Source: Schistocerca nitens (lineage: Eukaryota; Arthropoda; Insecta; Orthoptera; Acrididae). From it: a DNA stretch of 64,000 nt. Position 1 is the stretch's first letter. Every line of letters begins with the position of its first letter. Below the pieces are notes generated by a model. The model made no database searches and had not been told where the DNA came from. It saw only the letters and a list, made by a program, of their open reading frames with translations. Below are positions 11,991 to 25,124 of this stretch, in pieces. Made by a program: the position numbers and the translations under genes. The stretch is taken from positions 181,775,548 through 181,839,547 of the forward strand of contig NC_064618.1 of NCBI RefSeq assembly GCF_023898315.1. The letters are read 5' to 3'.

Positions 11991-14900
11991 TGTCATGAGT
12001 AGTGTTGTTATCTGAAAACCTTTTCATATTTTTGAAACAATCATGGGTGATTAATGGACAATATAGCTTCCACTTACTCGAACTCTTGCAATGTCATTCA
12101 ATCTTTGACACTCACAGAAGAGAGAAATCTTCATTGTCCCCAGACACTGTTCACCATAAAGCTGTTGTGACCTACTGTCTGCATTTATATGTTACAAGCT
12201 CAATAACTGAAATACATTGTAGTAGCTTGTACAACGCTATTATATTAAGCAGCATTTTGAATACCACCGAACAAACATAACAAATATGTAGTTACCCCCA
12301 TCCAAAAATAAATGTGGACAATTACGTAAGCATGAATCACACAAGATTAGCTGTTGCTACTCAAAGTTCTAAAATCATGCTGCTGGGAGTATAGTGGAGA
12401 GATTTACTCAAGAAAAGTCACAGCCTTAAAATACTGGTGTGTGTAGTTACTAGAAATCACCCCAAGACCTGGCATTGCAAGATACTGGAAGACTGGATCA
12501 TTAACAGAAAGTAATGTAAACAAATATAACTAACAACCTACAAAACATTGCTACAGATATTCTCAGTGCCTTAAGTGAAGTTTTCAATAATATTTTGCTG
12601 TCACCAGTCTATCTGCTAATAATTACAATAATGATCAACTCAAAAGTGGAAAAAAGCTATTTATTAACAACTGCTGACCTGTTACATAGATCTGCTGATA
12701 AACACATTCAACCATTATATTTGAAATGTGAAATTACACAGTTATCTCTAAAGGGAATAGACACACACTGATATCAACTAAGCTTGTCCACATCCTTACT
12801 GACAGTATGCACCATAGTTAGGAGAGAGTTCTACTGCTGTTACGAGTGATCATTTTAATTTCCTCAGCAGAATGTGATTCATTCAACACTTGCATTAACC
12901 TCTTTTGTATAGATTGAAGAATACTATTATGAAGAAAAAATGGTTTGTTATTTGCAACAATAGTTTTGTATTCTTTAATAATTATTCTGTTAGTAGTTAA
13001 ACAGTGGTTCTGTAGCTAGGCAGATCACTGTGAGACTACAAATCCAAAAGCTTAAGGTTCAATACTCAGTGTGAGATCTTTTCCCTTTTCTATTACTTAT
13101 TTCACCTCTGGCAAATGTTTACTTCAGAGGCCCTTACAACTGGCGAGTAATGTGTGTGTGTGGTGTGTGGTGTGTGGTGTGTGGTGTGTGGTGTGTGGTG
13201 TGTGTGTGGTGGTGTGTGTGTGGTGGTGTGTGTGTGTACACATGCCTAAACATGAAACATATTGTTTGCAACATTCTTACTCTGATACAAAACCAATTAA
13301 GTACATTACAGATTTTTTTGTTGTTGTATCAAATGTTTAAAAAAATGCTAGAGTGATTTCAGTTTAGTTGTTGACTTCATCATTAATATAACACTATTTA
13401 AGTCACCATATGAATGCTAGTGCACTTGTGGTTAGACCCTGCTATTCTTCTGTGATTTTTACCAGCTCTTAAAAAAAGGAAATATATTTTGTTATAATTT
13501 TAGACATAGGATATTCCAAGGACACCACATCTAAATGCTAAAAGGTGTGAAGAACAACCAGTCCTGTTAAACATACAACTATTGGTGTAAATTGTCATAT
13601 CAAGTAGGTTCCACATACTAAAATTAACTTTATACTACAAATAAAGCACATGACAACAAGCAAACAATCAGGATTACAGATTTGTACATAATCTCTGGCT
13701 TTGAGAATGCTGTATAGTATGAAACACCCATACCCGGCAAATCCACTTAACACTGTAGCTTAGAATCACAATAACAGATGCAAAAATAATTTTCATGTGA
13801 ATTTTCCCTTTATGTGCATGGCTCAGAATGTAGTTATGTACTCTGGTGATGAGATATTCAACAAGCTGTCATCTAACATCAAGTGAGAAACTGAGTCCCT
13901 ACCAATACCACATTAACCACTCTTTCTACAAATTATCTGAATACCTAGATTCATTTATTAAAAAGTTCTGTTATTACATGTCATGTAGTAGGGTTTGTTA
14001 TTAAACTGTATGACTAATAGTAATGTGCTGTGAATAGGACACAGAGCTTAAACAGCAGATACAGAGTAAAACTGAGGAGGTAGCAGCTTTTTTTTTCCCT
14101 AATACACCAGCTTTCTTAATAATTTACTCAATTAAATTTAAATGGCAGAAGTGTTAACAGCATTAAGCAGTATAGTGATAACAGTGAACAGATCAAGTTT
14201 TAATATCGTTGTCTTATGTTAACGAACATCTCGACTCTCTCCGCATCACTGAAGATTCTCCTTCTTGATGGGATCCACGGAACATAGTGAATGAACGAAC
14301 AAACAAACAAAAATATGGCATAGATATGTCCGAGGAGAATCTCTCTTCACTCTGTTTGCACACAAATTCAAGAAGCATCAATACTGGTTGCTGGAGCACA
14401 GTAACAATACTTGCCAACCAACCACATCCCAGACATGCTTGAAGGAACACACATCAGACAAATCGCAGACTATTAAAGCAAGGGTACTTCTTCAAAGAAT
14501 GCTTCCTCATTCCCTGTAATTTTTGGCTGGGGAATGTTCTGCTAAATACTGTGAGTGGAGTTGCCTGAAGAAGGGTACCCTGGACTTAAAATGTCCCTGA
14601 TGCAGCAGTTGCTGTTCACATTCTTCTCATTATGTAAGGACTGGTATTACTTGTATCCCATGACACATGGGACTGCCAAACTTGGTGACTGTCCACTTCG
14701 CTAATCAACAACGCAGGCTACTCACTTGTTATCAGCGTCTTGGCATCTAAAATACATGCAGTCATTACTGTAGCATATGTTTAAGACAGCTCATCCAAAG
14801 ACAGTACGTTTAGCCACTCAGCCTGTCACCAATAAATTTCATAAGGCCAATTCTGTGAAGTATTTATGGTTTGTCAGAAATGGAAGCTGATGCAACACCA

Positions 14901-17900
14901 CACATGCCACCACTCCAGCCCTCAGTAAAAGGTGTAAAATAACTGGCACAGAGAGACCAACAACTGGTTTAACACTCCAGCACTGAAACAAGACTTGGGA
15001 CAAACATGAAGAGCATATTACATGCACAAGGATAAGATGGCAGCACCCTACGTCGTCATCACATTGCATAATGCAGTAATCACTTCCTGGTGTGTACAAC
15101 CCTATTTACCACTGGTGATCGAAAGCATCATTATCATAAAAAAATTTTTAAAAAATGTGGCACTATAGCTAACATGAAATGGTATAACGAACTCATTCTC
15201 TGAAGACTAGTTATTCAGTAATGTATGAATTAATTTCTGTACTGAAACTTTGCCCTTTGATGTTCACTAGGAATATTGACACTTGCTATCACCTATCCAC
15301 TTTGTTTAGTGGCTATTAGATGACTGATCTTTTTGTAACTTTGACATTTCCATTTACACAAGATAGAATGCTGTTGTATCTATTTGCATGAAATTTCTCT
15401 GCTATCTTAATCGCTCCCTACTATTCTACACGTTCTCCAAGTTTGCATTCATTCAAGCCATTCTCCCTGAGTGTTAAATGTAGTAGGAGGCAAAAATTCA
15501 GGCTATATTACACAGCTGAGAGACTTGTGGTGAAATCTCAGTTAAGACAATGAAACTGTTGGTAAAGTGTAAGTTTTAGTACCGTAATATTCATTCACAT
15601 GAAATTCCTCAGCATATTCATACAACCAAGGTAGCTGACGAACACCATTCAACACTTTTGCAGACCTTAAGCGGTTCATGTATTCATAGCCAGAATTTGT
15701 GAAGATGCCACTCATACAGAAGAGAGATGCGTAGCATGAAGGGTGTCTGAGAAAATTCATGCTACTCTATCTTACATGTATTATATCTCAAGGACTGCAA
15801 GTCTTTGTAGTCTCCCCCACACTTCTGGAGGAATATGTTTATGATAGAAAGTGTCAAAAACTGCATTCGCTAATGCTGTCACAGACGAACTGCTCCAAAC
15901 GAGTTTCTTCATCATGATGTATTTCGCAAATACAGTACAGTAAGTGCCTACTGCTCTGTTTCCAAGCACAATCATTGATCAATTTGTCGATTCATGTCTG
16001 CTCTCTAAGACTGTATCTGAGGGAACACACTTGACTGCAGTAAGGAAACTACAATCAAGTTGATGGCGACACTTTGAAATATAGCATAACGAGTTTGTCT
16101 GAAATAAATATTTACTGTAGATTAAGAAAAGCGTAGATTTGTAAGAAAACAGAAAACATCATAAACAAAATTTTCATAAAATTGTTGCTACGGTTTTCTG
16201 CCCAATAAAAACAAATAAGCACTAATCTCAAACTGACCAGCAGTCCAGTATTCCTTGGAATCATGACTGTAATAGAAGCATGTCTGCCGTGATACGGATA
16301 AAGAAGAAGGCAGTTATTCTAAGAGCAATGAAATCCGAGATGTTCACAGCGCGAAATCTCTGCACGTTAACGTCACACCATGTGCGCCATATTTCCCATA
16401 TTTCGAAATTCCTGAAAATTTTACGGAATTGTTACATGAAACCCGATAATCCGATAGCTTGACTTTGAATAAAGGACAGCGAGAGGAATATTTATTCTCA
16501 TCATTCCACAATTCTCAAGTGGAAGAAGAGTATTTGAATAATAGTATGTCGAAGAAATTGACATCTATGGCGTCCTCTAAATTAGGGGTGTACAAAATTG
16601 CAGATTCGCGAAAAAACGCCCTAATTTGTTCACATCACTTATTTCACGAACGTTCTCATTATTTAACAAATATAGACAAAACGATGTTTTGTAAAAGTAC
16701 GATGTTCTACAAGGGCCGCTCTTTGCTTTCGCAGGGAACCAAAGACGAGTAAAAGAACAACTAAAGGCTAGTGGTGGATCGGTATCAGATTAATAGCGAG
16801 CCGTACCCCGCGCATCGCTGTTCTAATACAACATGCAAATCTCTTCCGCAAAATGTTGCGTTAAAACACACGAAGGATAGAGGCGAAAGAAAAAGGTGTG
16901 ACTGTACAGTGCAAAGAATGTTCGGAATAAAACCGAATAAGTCGGCCTACCAAGTGTAACGAATGAGATGACACGAAGGAAACGGCGTTTTAAGCATTGG
17001 GTCGTCGCTACGTATCACATGGTTGTATTTCCTACTTTATATGCTGGTCTACGCCGCCATACTTATCTCGCCAGTAAGGACCACTATAAGCTTATAACCA
17101 CTACGAAATTGGTTTTCATTTACGGTATTGTTTTTTAATCAATTAGCTGCGTCTAGAACAGCGATCGTATGACGATTTGGCATCAGTTGTCTGTTTCTCA
17201 AGACGAAAAGTCCCAGATATCACTGTTCTGAAAATGTTTCCGATTTGTGTGTCTTGCGTCCATTTTCTCTACATCTTTTTCGGTTTCCACGAACCAGGAT
17301 ATTATCCTGTTTCGAATCTGTTGAAGGTCCGTTTCAGCCATCTGGAGTCATTCATTCTTCGTAAGTGACCATAAAGCCGTCTGCGTGTTCAGTCCACCCA
17401 GTAAAAACTATCAAGTGATTGCACTTCCACCTACCTGAAACTCCTATCTGTACTGCGGAGCTATTGGCCAAATGAGAGGCAATTTTGTTATGGAACCAAT
17501 TCATTTATGCTCATATTGTTACTTATCTCTCCCAAAGCGTTACGCAGAAATCACAAAATCCAAAATCTGACGAGCAGACTAACAGATATATTTTCGGATA
17601 TATTGGGGTAACACAGAAGCACGGAAAAATGACATAGACTTCCATTTGCAATGGGTAAGAGGATGTGATGGAATTTTTTACAACGAAAGAGTCTACCACC
17701 TAGTAAAGAGGAGCATTAATGAAGGAAAGTTCCGTCTAAAACCAATCCTTCATACTGATTTCGAACAACGATCAGTAAAGCTGCTTACCATGATCGGAGC
17801 CGCGAATGTCATGTGACTCAGCAATATAAGGGCAGACATCTTAGGTACCATACAACTGGACATCTCTCCTCGACCGTGTTTCATCTATGCGACATCCACA

Positions 17901-18559
17901 ATTCGTACGAGGCTGGGACCCGGATATTCCTCCGTCACCACCACCACCCAAATATATGTCGAATAACAATTCTAGTTTCTGAAAGTTATGATCAGGACCG
18001 AACTGACGTGAACGATCTGGATCATGTAATACTGGCACGTACGAAGTACAAGGAACCACGAGAAGTACTGCACAGGAAGCTTTGTGAAAGGAGTTTTCCC
18101 CTACCTACAAGCGTTACCTCCTTACCCAACAGATTCGATTTAAGTAAATAAAGTTTGATAATGGAATACATAAAAGGTGCTGATACATCGATTTAAACTT
18201 GGTACTGTAAGTCCGCGTGGCTCAAATAATCTTATGGAGACTGTTCCAATACACTAAGGTGTTGAACCTTTATATCTATTTAACTTACGAACTTATATTT
18301 GCCTACTCCACAAAATTAGTCCAGAAGTTTGTGGCAGAATTAAACGATATGACACATTTTACACCAAACAAAACCGTAAAGAACAGCGAGAGATAGGGAT
18401 GTTGATAGGGGACGAGAGAGGGGTGTTGAGGGTTGCGGGTGCAGGGGGGGGGGGGGAGGCTTCAAGTCGCAGCTTACATTTCTGTGTTCGATTCAAGGGC
18501 ATATTTTTGAAATTACTTAAAAGTCTTAAACTTTATTTTGAATCATATAATTCACAGCG
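11991..18559. other. 6.5 kb without a supported gene
   Basis: The only clear repeat is the GTGTGG-rich microsatellite at 13150-13236 and a G run at 18444-18456. Two stretches hold unbroken frames without recognisable families. Minus-strand frames at 15542-15975 contain YEYMNRLRSAKVLNGVRQL and PPEVWGRLQRLAVLE and could be an old transposon or a cryptic exon. Plus-strand frames lie at 16280-16959. I assign no function to either. The stretch could be intron of the minus-strand gene at 6371-6826. Confidence 0.4.
13150..13236. repeat. TGTGG/TG microsatellite
   Basis: Imperfect iterations of TGTGG and TG over about 87 bp. Open frames through it (long runs of Cys, Val, Trp) are composition artefacts. 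Confidence 0.95.
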
Positions 18560-19275
18560 AAAAGGTTCTGAATTGATTTTAACGTTTCATAACTGGAGCA
18601 ATTGTCCCAGGCACAGACACTGCAAACTCAACCATTTTAGAAATATTGCAACATGAAATACCAGCCTTCTGCAGAACCTCAAAAAGCTGCTGAAACCCTT
18701 GTCTTCAATAGTGTGTGATATTTTTTCAGAATCTGAATCACAAACACCACTGGATTAATACAGCTCCTATGTTCAACTGTTTTCACGTGGTCTGTAATGT
18801 CGTCCTTTGCTTCATGTACAACAGAGTTCTACAATTCGTAGTGTGCAATTAACACTTTCACTGCTACTGTCATTAGACAATTTAAAAAATTGGTATTCCT
18901 TTTGCAGGGTAACACAGACTTGCTTTTGGTCAACGTTGAGCAATGAGACAAGAAACGAAAAGAGGTAAAATGATCCAAAAGTGTCGACGAGTTACTTAGC
19001 ACACGAAAACAACATAACCGCACTGTCCCTGTTGTGTTGTCAAAAGGCTAACAGAGAGTGAAAAACTGTGACGGAACCAGTAGCCACGCCTCCCTATCGT
19101 CGTCAGCGCTTGATCTACGATCAGCTAACGTCCCTAACATACGTCTAAAATTTTAAAAAATCTTGCCCAGTCTTAAAATTCTCAAACCTCTGGCATATTT
19201 TGCAAACCCAGGAGATTACACAGGACAGCACTAAAAAACCAGAACTGTCCGGGATAATCCCGGACATGTAGTAGC
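18560..19275 (-). mobile_element. hAT-like deletion relic (BED-finger end joined to dimerisation end)
   Basis: On the minus strand a BED-type finger remnant (IAHYE...DITDHVKTVEH, near 18780-18860) is followed after a short gap by a remnant of the hAT C-terminal dimerisation region (MVEFAVSVPGTIAPV, near 18590-18650). The large catalytic middle is missing. Upstream in the same sense is a GC-rich leader ending in a short perfect palindrome GTCCGGGAT-A-ATCCCGGAC (19247-19265), which may mark a terminus. This looks like an internally deleted, non-autonomous hAT copy. I could not confirm 8-bp target duplications. The family call rests on two weak motifs in the correct order. Confidence 0.5.
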
Positions 19276-19636
19276 CAAGTTACTCGTATATCCCAATCAG
19301 CAAAGCCAGGTGCTCAAAATGAGTCACATCGGACGGTTACGTACTATTGTCGGGATGAGGCTCCAATCATCTCGCGAGAATGTTTCCTGCTGAAAGGAGG
19401 CCACGTAAAGGAGGTGATGACGTGTCTTGACACACACCCTCTAAACTAAACACGGGAACCTCTTCCCCGGAATGACCTGATTACCAAGACGTTCACCGCC
19501 CTTTTCGGTGCCGATAAGAAAGGCTGCAAGTGTCTCATTAAATGGCAGTCGCTCGTTCGTCTGTGGAGGAAGAGACAAGAGATCTGTAGTTCCGTTTGTG
19601 AGACTCCAAGCAACGCGAGAAATGACGTTATGCTGT

Positions 19637-19823
19637 ATGAACACCCTAACGTTCATTCTCGGCGCTCTTGTATGGGCATCTCGTGGGGCAATTGCCATAG
19701 CTACCGATGAAAACATTGCTGATGCAGCATGGAGAAGAATCAATTTACCTTCCGTAATGTCTGAGGAACTGCAAGGCATCGACGAAGATCTGACTGGGCA
19801 CCTGACGGCAGAGATGATCCCAG
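19637..19823 (+). CDS. Candidate first coding exon of a secreted protein
   Basis: An in-frame ATG at 19637 (another at 19622) opens a typical signal peptide: a short N-region, the hydrophobic stretch TLTFILGALVWA, then a small-residue cleavage region (SRGAIA). About 40 acidic, soluble residues follow (IATDENIADAAWRRIN ... DEDLTGHLTAEMIP). Translation remains open to a splice donor CAG/GTAGGG at 19823/19824 (phase 1), after which the frame soon loses coding character. The region is GC-richer than its surroundings. I do not recognise the family; a prepropeptide or small secreted protein is possible. Downstream exons are not identified within the window. A chance open frame in a GC-rich patch cannot be excluded. 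Confidence 0.42.
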
Positions 19824-20085
19824 GTAGGGCTACAAATACTTTCTGTTCGTGTATTTTAATTTTCTCGTAAGTTTACTTTGATGTTAGGTATTAGCGAATA
19901 AGTTATATACCGGACATTTGTGTTACATCTTTCACTTCGGTCAATAACGCGGCACCCTCGCCCACGACAAAAATTTTTGTCCTCTGTCGTTCCGGCAGAT
20001 TTATGAGGTTGGCAGGAGCATTATTCACATGGCACAACCATTCTGGCTGCCGGATGTAGCGATGGATTCCCTCTGCAGAGACACA

Positions 20086-20910
20086 GGGTGCACTGTGTTT
20101 CTTCGTTGGTCACGCTTTAACACGTGGGTCACGAACAAACGAATTCGTCGTCAACGAACTGAGTGTGCAAGTGTTTTCGTATAAAAAATGAGAGCAGAAT
20201 TGAAAGTGTGAAGTGCTAATTATGCTGGCGGAGGAAAGACCAGTCGTGAGAGATGGAGCACCTGAATATCAAGGAGTGTCAGATCAACTTCATTGATAGT
20301 TTACTTAAATTACACATAGTGCATTAATACACCGGGCTATCTTATTTGGCTAAGTGAATTTATACTGCCAGTTTTCGCAGAATCTTCACTTCGTATTGCT
20401 TCTGAATGAGTCGGGTATGTCTTAGTTCTGACTGTTAGGCCACATTTATAATCGTAATGGCACGCACTAGACTCAAGTCATTAACCTAGCATTCGTGAAG
20501 TTGTCCTATCACCCAAAAGTCTGACGAAAACCCACCATTTATCGTCCATTATTCCACGTGCATATTGTACTAACACTCTTGCTCTAAACACGTAACATAG
20601 TAAACGATTACTATAGGCCGTTTCTCTTACGAAAATTTCTCTCTGGGAAAAGATATTCACAGCGTGTTTTCTCTCTGGTTCACACTTTAACCCATCAGTC
20701 TGTTCACAAACTAACGCGCCTCGTTGTCAATCAAATGCGTCTGGGCAACAGAGAGCGAGCTACGTATTTCCAAATAAAAATGGCAGCGGAACTAAAAGTC
20801 ACTTTTATGGAAGTATGAACAATCATGTAGGATGATACAACTGAATATTCAAGAGTATCAGACCGCCAGTTTTACTGCTTGTGTACTTTAACTACGCGTA
20901 GCGCATTTTC
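20086..20910 (+). repeat. Two diverged direct copies of a roughly 245-bp segment
   Basis: 20086-20330 and 20658-20910 share order and many blocks: a CACRCTTTAACNC start, AAAAATGRSAGCRGAAYT..AAAGT in the middle, CTGAATATYMAAGAGTRTCAGA, and a TTTACTTWAAYTAC..TAGYGCATT end. The spacing of about 570 bp suggests an old tandem duplication of a larger unit, or two copies of an unrecognised dispersed repeat. No coding capacity. Confidence 0.7.
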
Positions 20911-21246
20911 ACTCGGCAGATGAAAATAAAATCATGACTTTTGTCGTGAACGTGGGGCCTTCGAATAAATTCACGCCTTTGTCTTTTTGAGTTAAATCAA
21001 TTTCTACCCTCTTCGAATCCATCAACGTTACAGTTCAAAAAGGTTCCTCGTGCAAGTATTTTTCAATATCTCTGCTTGATAGTTATCTTATGTGTATCAA
21101 ACTGTTTTGCTGTTGTCTACAGCCTTATTTCACGCACTTAACTACACTACTGTTTCAAGATAGCGCAGAATTCAATATATTACAGCCTATTTAGTGTTAC
21201 TACATGATATAAGCTTTTATAACGAATCGAAGTAGATTATGGCTTA

Positions 21247-21452
21247 AGGTCTCTTCGTCAAGAGAGGTCATTAAGAGACGGAGCACATGTTTGGGTAGGT
21301 TAAGGATGAGTCAGGAATTTGGCTATAGCCTTTTCAAGGGAACCATCACAGCATTACGGAAAACCAAAATCTGGATGGCTGAACGGGCATTTGAATCGTC
21401 GTCTTCCCAAATGCGAATCCATTTCCTAACCACAAAGACAGCGCGCTCAGTG
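21247..21452 (-). mobile_element. Decayed tRNA-derived SINE (second family), minus orientation
   Basis: The order of blocks (GAGGTCATTA-GAGACGGAGCAC, GGGAACCATC, GGAAAACC, then a degenerate tRNA-like region with TTTGAATCGTCGTC, i.e. a B-box complement) matches the Ala-type-headed SINE seen better at 46449-46605. Many substitutions and small deletions mark it as old. Confidence 0.65.
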
Positions 21453-21805
21453 AATGTGGCCACAAAGATACGATTTTAGATTTATTTTAATAATCCATCG
21501 ATCGCTTTAATGGTTCTTGTTTAAAGATAATTCATCAGCGTTTCCCAGCATATTAAGTTGTAATAGCGACGCAAAAGGCTGAAAATAAGTAATAATCTCG
21601 GAATGCTTCCATCAGCGAAAAATTAACACAAGCAAAGGCCGATAAGGCACTAGACAGAAAAGATTTCACAACATGCAACAGCCAGCAAGTAGATACAAAA
21701 AGGGAACTTACGTTCTTTAGATCCTACAGCCCAGGTGGTGTCTTAATTAAAACAGCGTTTATATTAATAATTACAAAAAGTATGCCAATAATTGTTTTCT
21801 AAGTA

Positions 21806-21858
21806 GTGGTAGCAGCAGCAGTAGTAGTAGTAGTAGTAGTAGCAGTAAGTAAGAGTAG
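21806..21858. repeat. AGT/AGC trinucleotide microsatellite
   Basis: Imperfect iterations of AGC and AGT, with uninterrupted AGT units in the centre. Confidence 0.95.
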
Positions 21859-21869
21859 TAACGAACTTA

Positions 21870-22310
21870 TGTACTTCTCGTTAATTAACAACAACTTGGC
21901 TCACACAGTGTTCTGCTCGAGTATCTGGGATCCCCACCTGGTCGGATTAAACGAAGGCATCGAAATAATTCAGGGGCGTGCTGCTGGGTTTGACACTGTT
22001 AGGTTCAAGCAACGAGCTAGTATTACAGAAACTAAAATGCGAAACCCTGAAGAGAAGGCAACTGTTTTTCGCGAAACACTGAAATACAAACTGCAAAACG
22101 ATCCTGCAGCCACCTACACACACGTCGCTTAACGATCGCGAAGGCAAGACAAAAAAATCCAGGGCTCCTACGGAAGTATATCGACAGCAGTTCGTTCCTC
22201 GCACCTTTGTGAGTGGAAAAGGAGAGTGACTGGCAGTGGTACCAGGTACCCTCCACCATGACCGTATGGTGGCTTGTGGAGTATGCATGTGCATGTAATG
22301 CTCATTCTGC
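21870..22310 (+). mobile_element. 3' end of a CR1/Jockey-like LINE
   Basis: A frame from about 21900 encodes IWDPHLVGLNEGIEIIQGRAAGF, the decayed form of the VWDP...L..VQRRAARF block near the C-terminus of CR1/Jockey-type reverse transcriptases. The following non-coding part (GGTGGCTTGTGGAGTATGCATGTGCATG near 22269) resembles the 3' tail of a very common locust LINE. It is 5'-truncated, with only the last part of the RT ORF and the 3' UTR present, as expected for target-primed insertion. Confidence 0.72.
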
Positions 22311-23331
22311 ATGAAAGGTACTCAAATCCCCGTACACCCATACAGAGTTAGGTTATTCATGGTTCACTTAAATCAGTGAAAGAGAATGCCTGGATGGTTT
22401 CTGTGTAAAGCTGTCAGATTTCACGCTGTGTTCTTGTCAAATCCGAGCTGTTGCCGGTCTCTAATGACCATAAACCAACTTTTCCTCCTTTATTTCCAGT
22501 TAATAGGCCACATACATTGGGGTCCAATTAATGATCGATTTTACATCTTCACTAACGTCGACGACAAATTTGCACGAACTCGTACCGTGCTAACCTCCTA
22601 CTAACATGAAAAGTATTATACGGCGCTGTTGATCCACGTTCATTTGAAAATCGTGCAGAAGATGCGACGTGATAAATTACGATACCTTTAGCCCCTCCAC
22701 CTCTAGACCCCCCCCCCCTCTACCTCCCTCTTTCTCTGCGTGGGCTAAATTTAGTCTCCAAGACGAAGCCAAACTATCAGCTGATTTGCTAAATTCGAAC
22801 CTGCTCCGACGCGAAGAGATTCTTCGCTGACGCAAGTCGAGTTTCGCCATGACTGTGCAGGTGTTCCTACTAGCGAAGGACACACTTCTCATCAAGGATC
22901 TCTCAAAATTTGACAAAGTTTTCACTCATGTAATCCGAAGCGATTACAGATAACGAAGATACGAAATGTTCTAGTTTTTTAATCGTTGACTAATCACAAA
23001 ATTAATATGTTTAATAAAATTATCAACTACCATTATGGAATAATACGGAGAAATTCATGATCACCAATTAACTACTCTTTAGGCTCGTTTTCAGCTTGTC
23101 CCTTCGTTAATTCCGAGTCGTAGAAACACAAGCGCTTTTTCCCTCAGAGCCTGAGAATCAGACGCTGATGTCATCTATGGAAGCAATGCTTTAAGAAGAG
23201 CACAATTTTAGGCGGTAAGGAGGAATGAGTTTGGAAGTTTCGGCGAAAGTTGGGCAAAAACTCACTTCAAGAATGTGGTTACACCATTCGACCTAGATGA
23301 GAGCGCGACGTGTTTCACGCTCATGCTGTCC

Positions 23332-23373
<42 letters not shown>

Positions 23374-23454
23374 TCACATAGTCGCTTACACAAGGACGTG
23401 ACGTAAAATGAGAGGCAATAACAAATTTCTTTATGGGTAACATACAAACAACCC
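22311..23454. other. Non-coding stretch with homopolymer and CA repeats
   Basis: Holds a C run near 22709-22718 and a (CA)n microsatellite at 23335-23371. No gene supported. Confidence 0.55.
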
Positions 23455-23865
23455 TGAGACCAAATAAACATTCATGCGAAACGCTGTAGCCGAGGTCTGT
23501 GTGGGTGTGAAACTTGGGCACTGAAGAAGACGGAAATGACACAACTATAAGCCTTTGAGCTATGATGTTGCAAGACTGTTGAGATGGATTGATCGAGTAA
23601 GAAACGCAGGCCAGCAACGAGTCAACGGGAAAAATTGCTAACAAATAACAAAGAATTGAAGAGAGGGACTGGATGGGCACATATTAGGACAAGAGACGAT
23701 TCTGAAAAAAAAATGTATCTGAAGAAAGAATCACAGGGCTAAGCCAAGCCTAGCATAGGTGTGAGTGCATATGGTAGATCGTGGAGGTAGAGGGATACTT
23801 TAGTTATGCTGGAATAAAATGAGATTGGAGAACAGCATCAAATTAGTTTTAGTGTTGATGACAAA
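23455..23865 (+). mobile_element. Decayed 3' end of an RTE-like LINE
   Basis: Decayed frames near 23495-23600 read CETWALKKTEM...AFELWCC, corresponding to the SETWTINSLDKKRIEAFEMWCY region in element A. The segment ends in a GAGAACAGCATCAAATTAGTTTTAG stretch that parallels the 3' UTR of element A. Divergence is much larger than between A and B, so a different RTE subfamily or an older insertion. Confidence 0.6.
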
Positions 23866-25063
23866 AGCAATTGGCGGCCAAACGTAACTGGCAGACACTT
23901 TGAAAGTCTACTTACAAAGTTTCAATAACCAGCTATACACGGTCCACCGTGCACAGAGGCGTTTAAGCAATCATTTTTTCCCGCTTTCCATATGTCAATG
24001 GAACGGGAAGAAATTAATAATTGGTATAATGGGAAGTACCATCTGCCACGCGCTTCACAATGGTTTGCAGAGTACGAAAGTAGACGCAAATTATTGCTCA
24101 TGAAACCAAACGTCAGCGTTGCCATTGACCTTCTTTCCGCTATGGCTTCCAACTGGTTGCTTCAACCATGTGCGCAGTGCAAGTCACGCCGCAACGAAGT
24201 TCAGCGGGCCAAAAAAGCTCTAAGCGGCCTTGGCAGCTAGCTGGTGACTCAGCGTGTAATAACTAGTCGGCGAGACGAGCTGACAATGAACAGCAGAAGC
24301 AAACAAGTAAAGTTTGCTACCTAGTATGAGAATCGTTCCCAATACAATCAGCCGCAGTGTTTTGAGACCGCATTGTTTTGAGACAAACTGGCAGTAACAG
24401 TTCTCTTTCTAGTGAATTACGCAATACCGATCGACCGCCTGACGTCACTAACAAATAAATGTGCGCTGCGTTTACGTCGGAGGAAAGAAAACGGACGACG
24501 CCCTATCAAAATGTTTGATCAGCCACGGGCGTACGAAAACTGTGGATACTTCTGAAACCTCACAATCTTGGCCAAACATGAAATATCTATGGCGAAAGGG
24601 CGTTGCGTGTTTAGCTTCCGGCTCCACCGATACACGTCTGATTTCACTCGTTCAGTGTTTCCGCTGGTGTGCCGTTATTTCAGTGTCCTTCGTGGAACCC
24701 AAACCAAATGTGCTTCAGTCCTTCTGAAGCGCTGATACGTATTAATTACGGACAAGCAAAATAGGACTTTATTAACGACCGCACTCCACGCCAAATAAAA
24801 TATTCGTTTCCTTTCGGATAATTAGAGCGCCAGTCTCGCCGCTTTTCAAATACGTGGATCAGATAAGTGTGCCGTCATGTCTTTTCAATCAACGTCTTAT
24901 TTGTTTCTACCCTGACATACAGTTTTAATGCACAAGGAAGAAACTTAACAATTTAACGTCCCGTCGACGTTTAAGTCATCTGAGATGCGACTCATGCTCA
25001 ACAGCACAAGAATTGGGGCAAGAGTCTTCGCTCCATGGATTACATCGCGGCACTAACCTGGAG

Positions 25064-25124
<61 letters not shown>

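Noticed and set aside
15542..15975. Possible gene on the minus strand (YEYMNRLRSAKVLNGVRQL and PPEVWGRLQRL frames)
   Set aside because: Two adjacent frames look protein-like, but I recognise no family and no consistent splice sites. Left as a note in the gene-free stretch.
19439..19779. 112-codon minus-strand frame opposite the signal-peptide exon
   Set aside because: Antisense shadow of the plus-strand frame; no features of its own.
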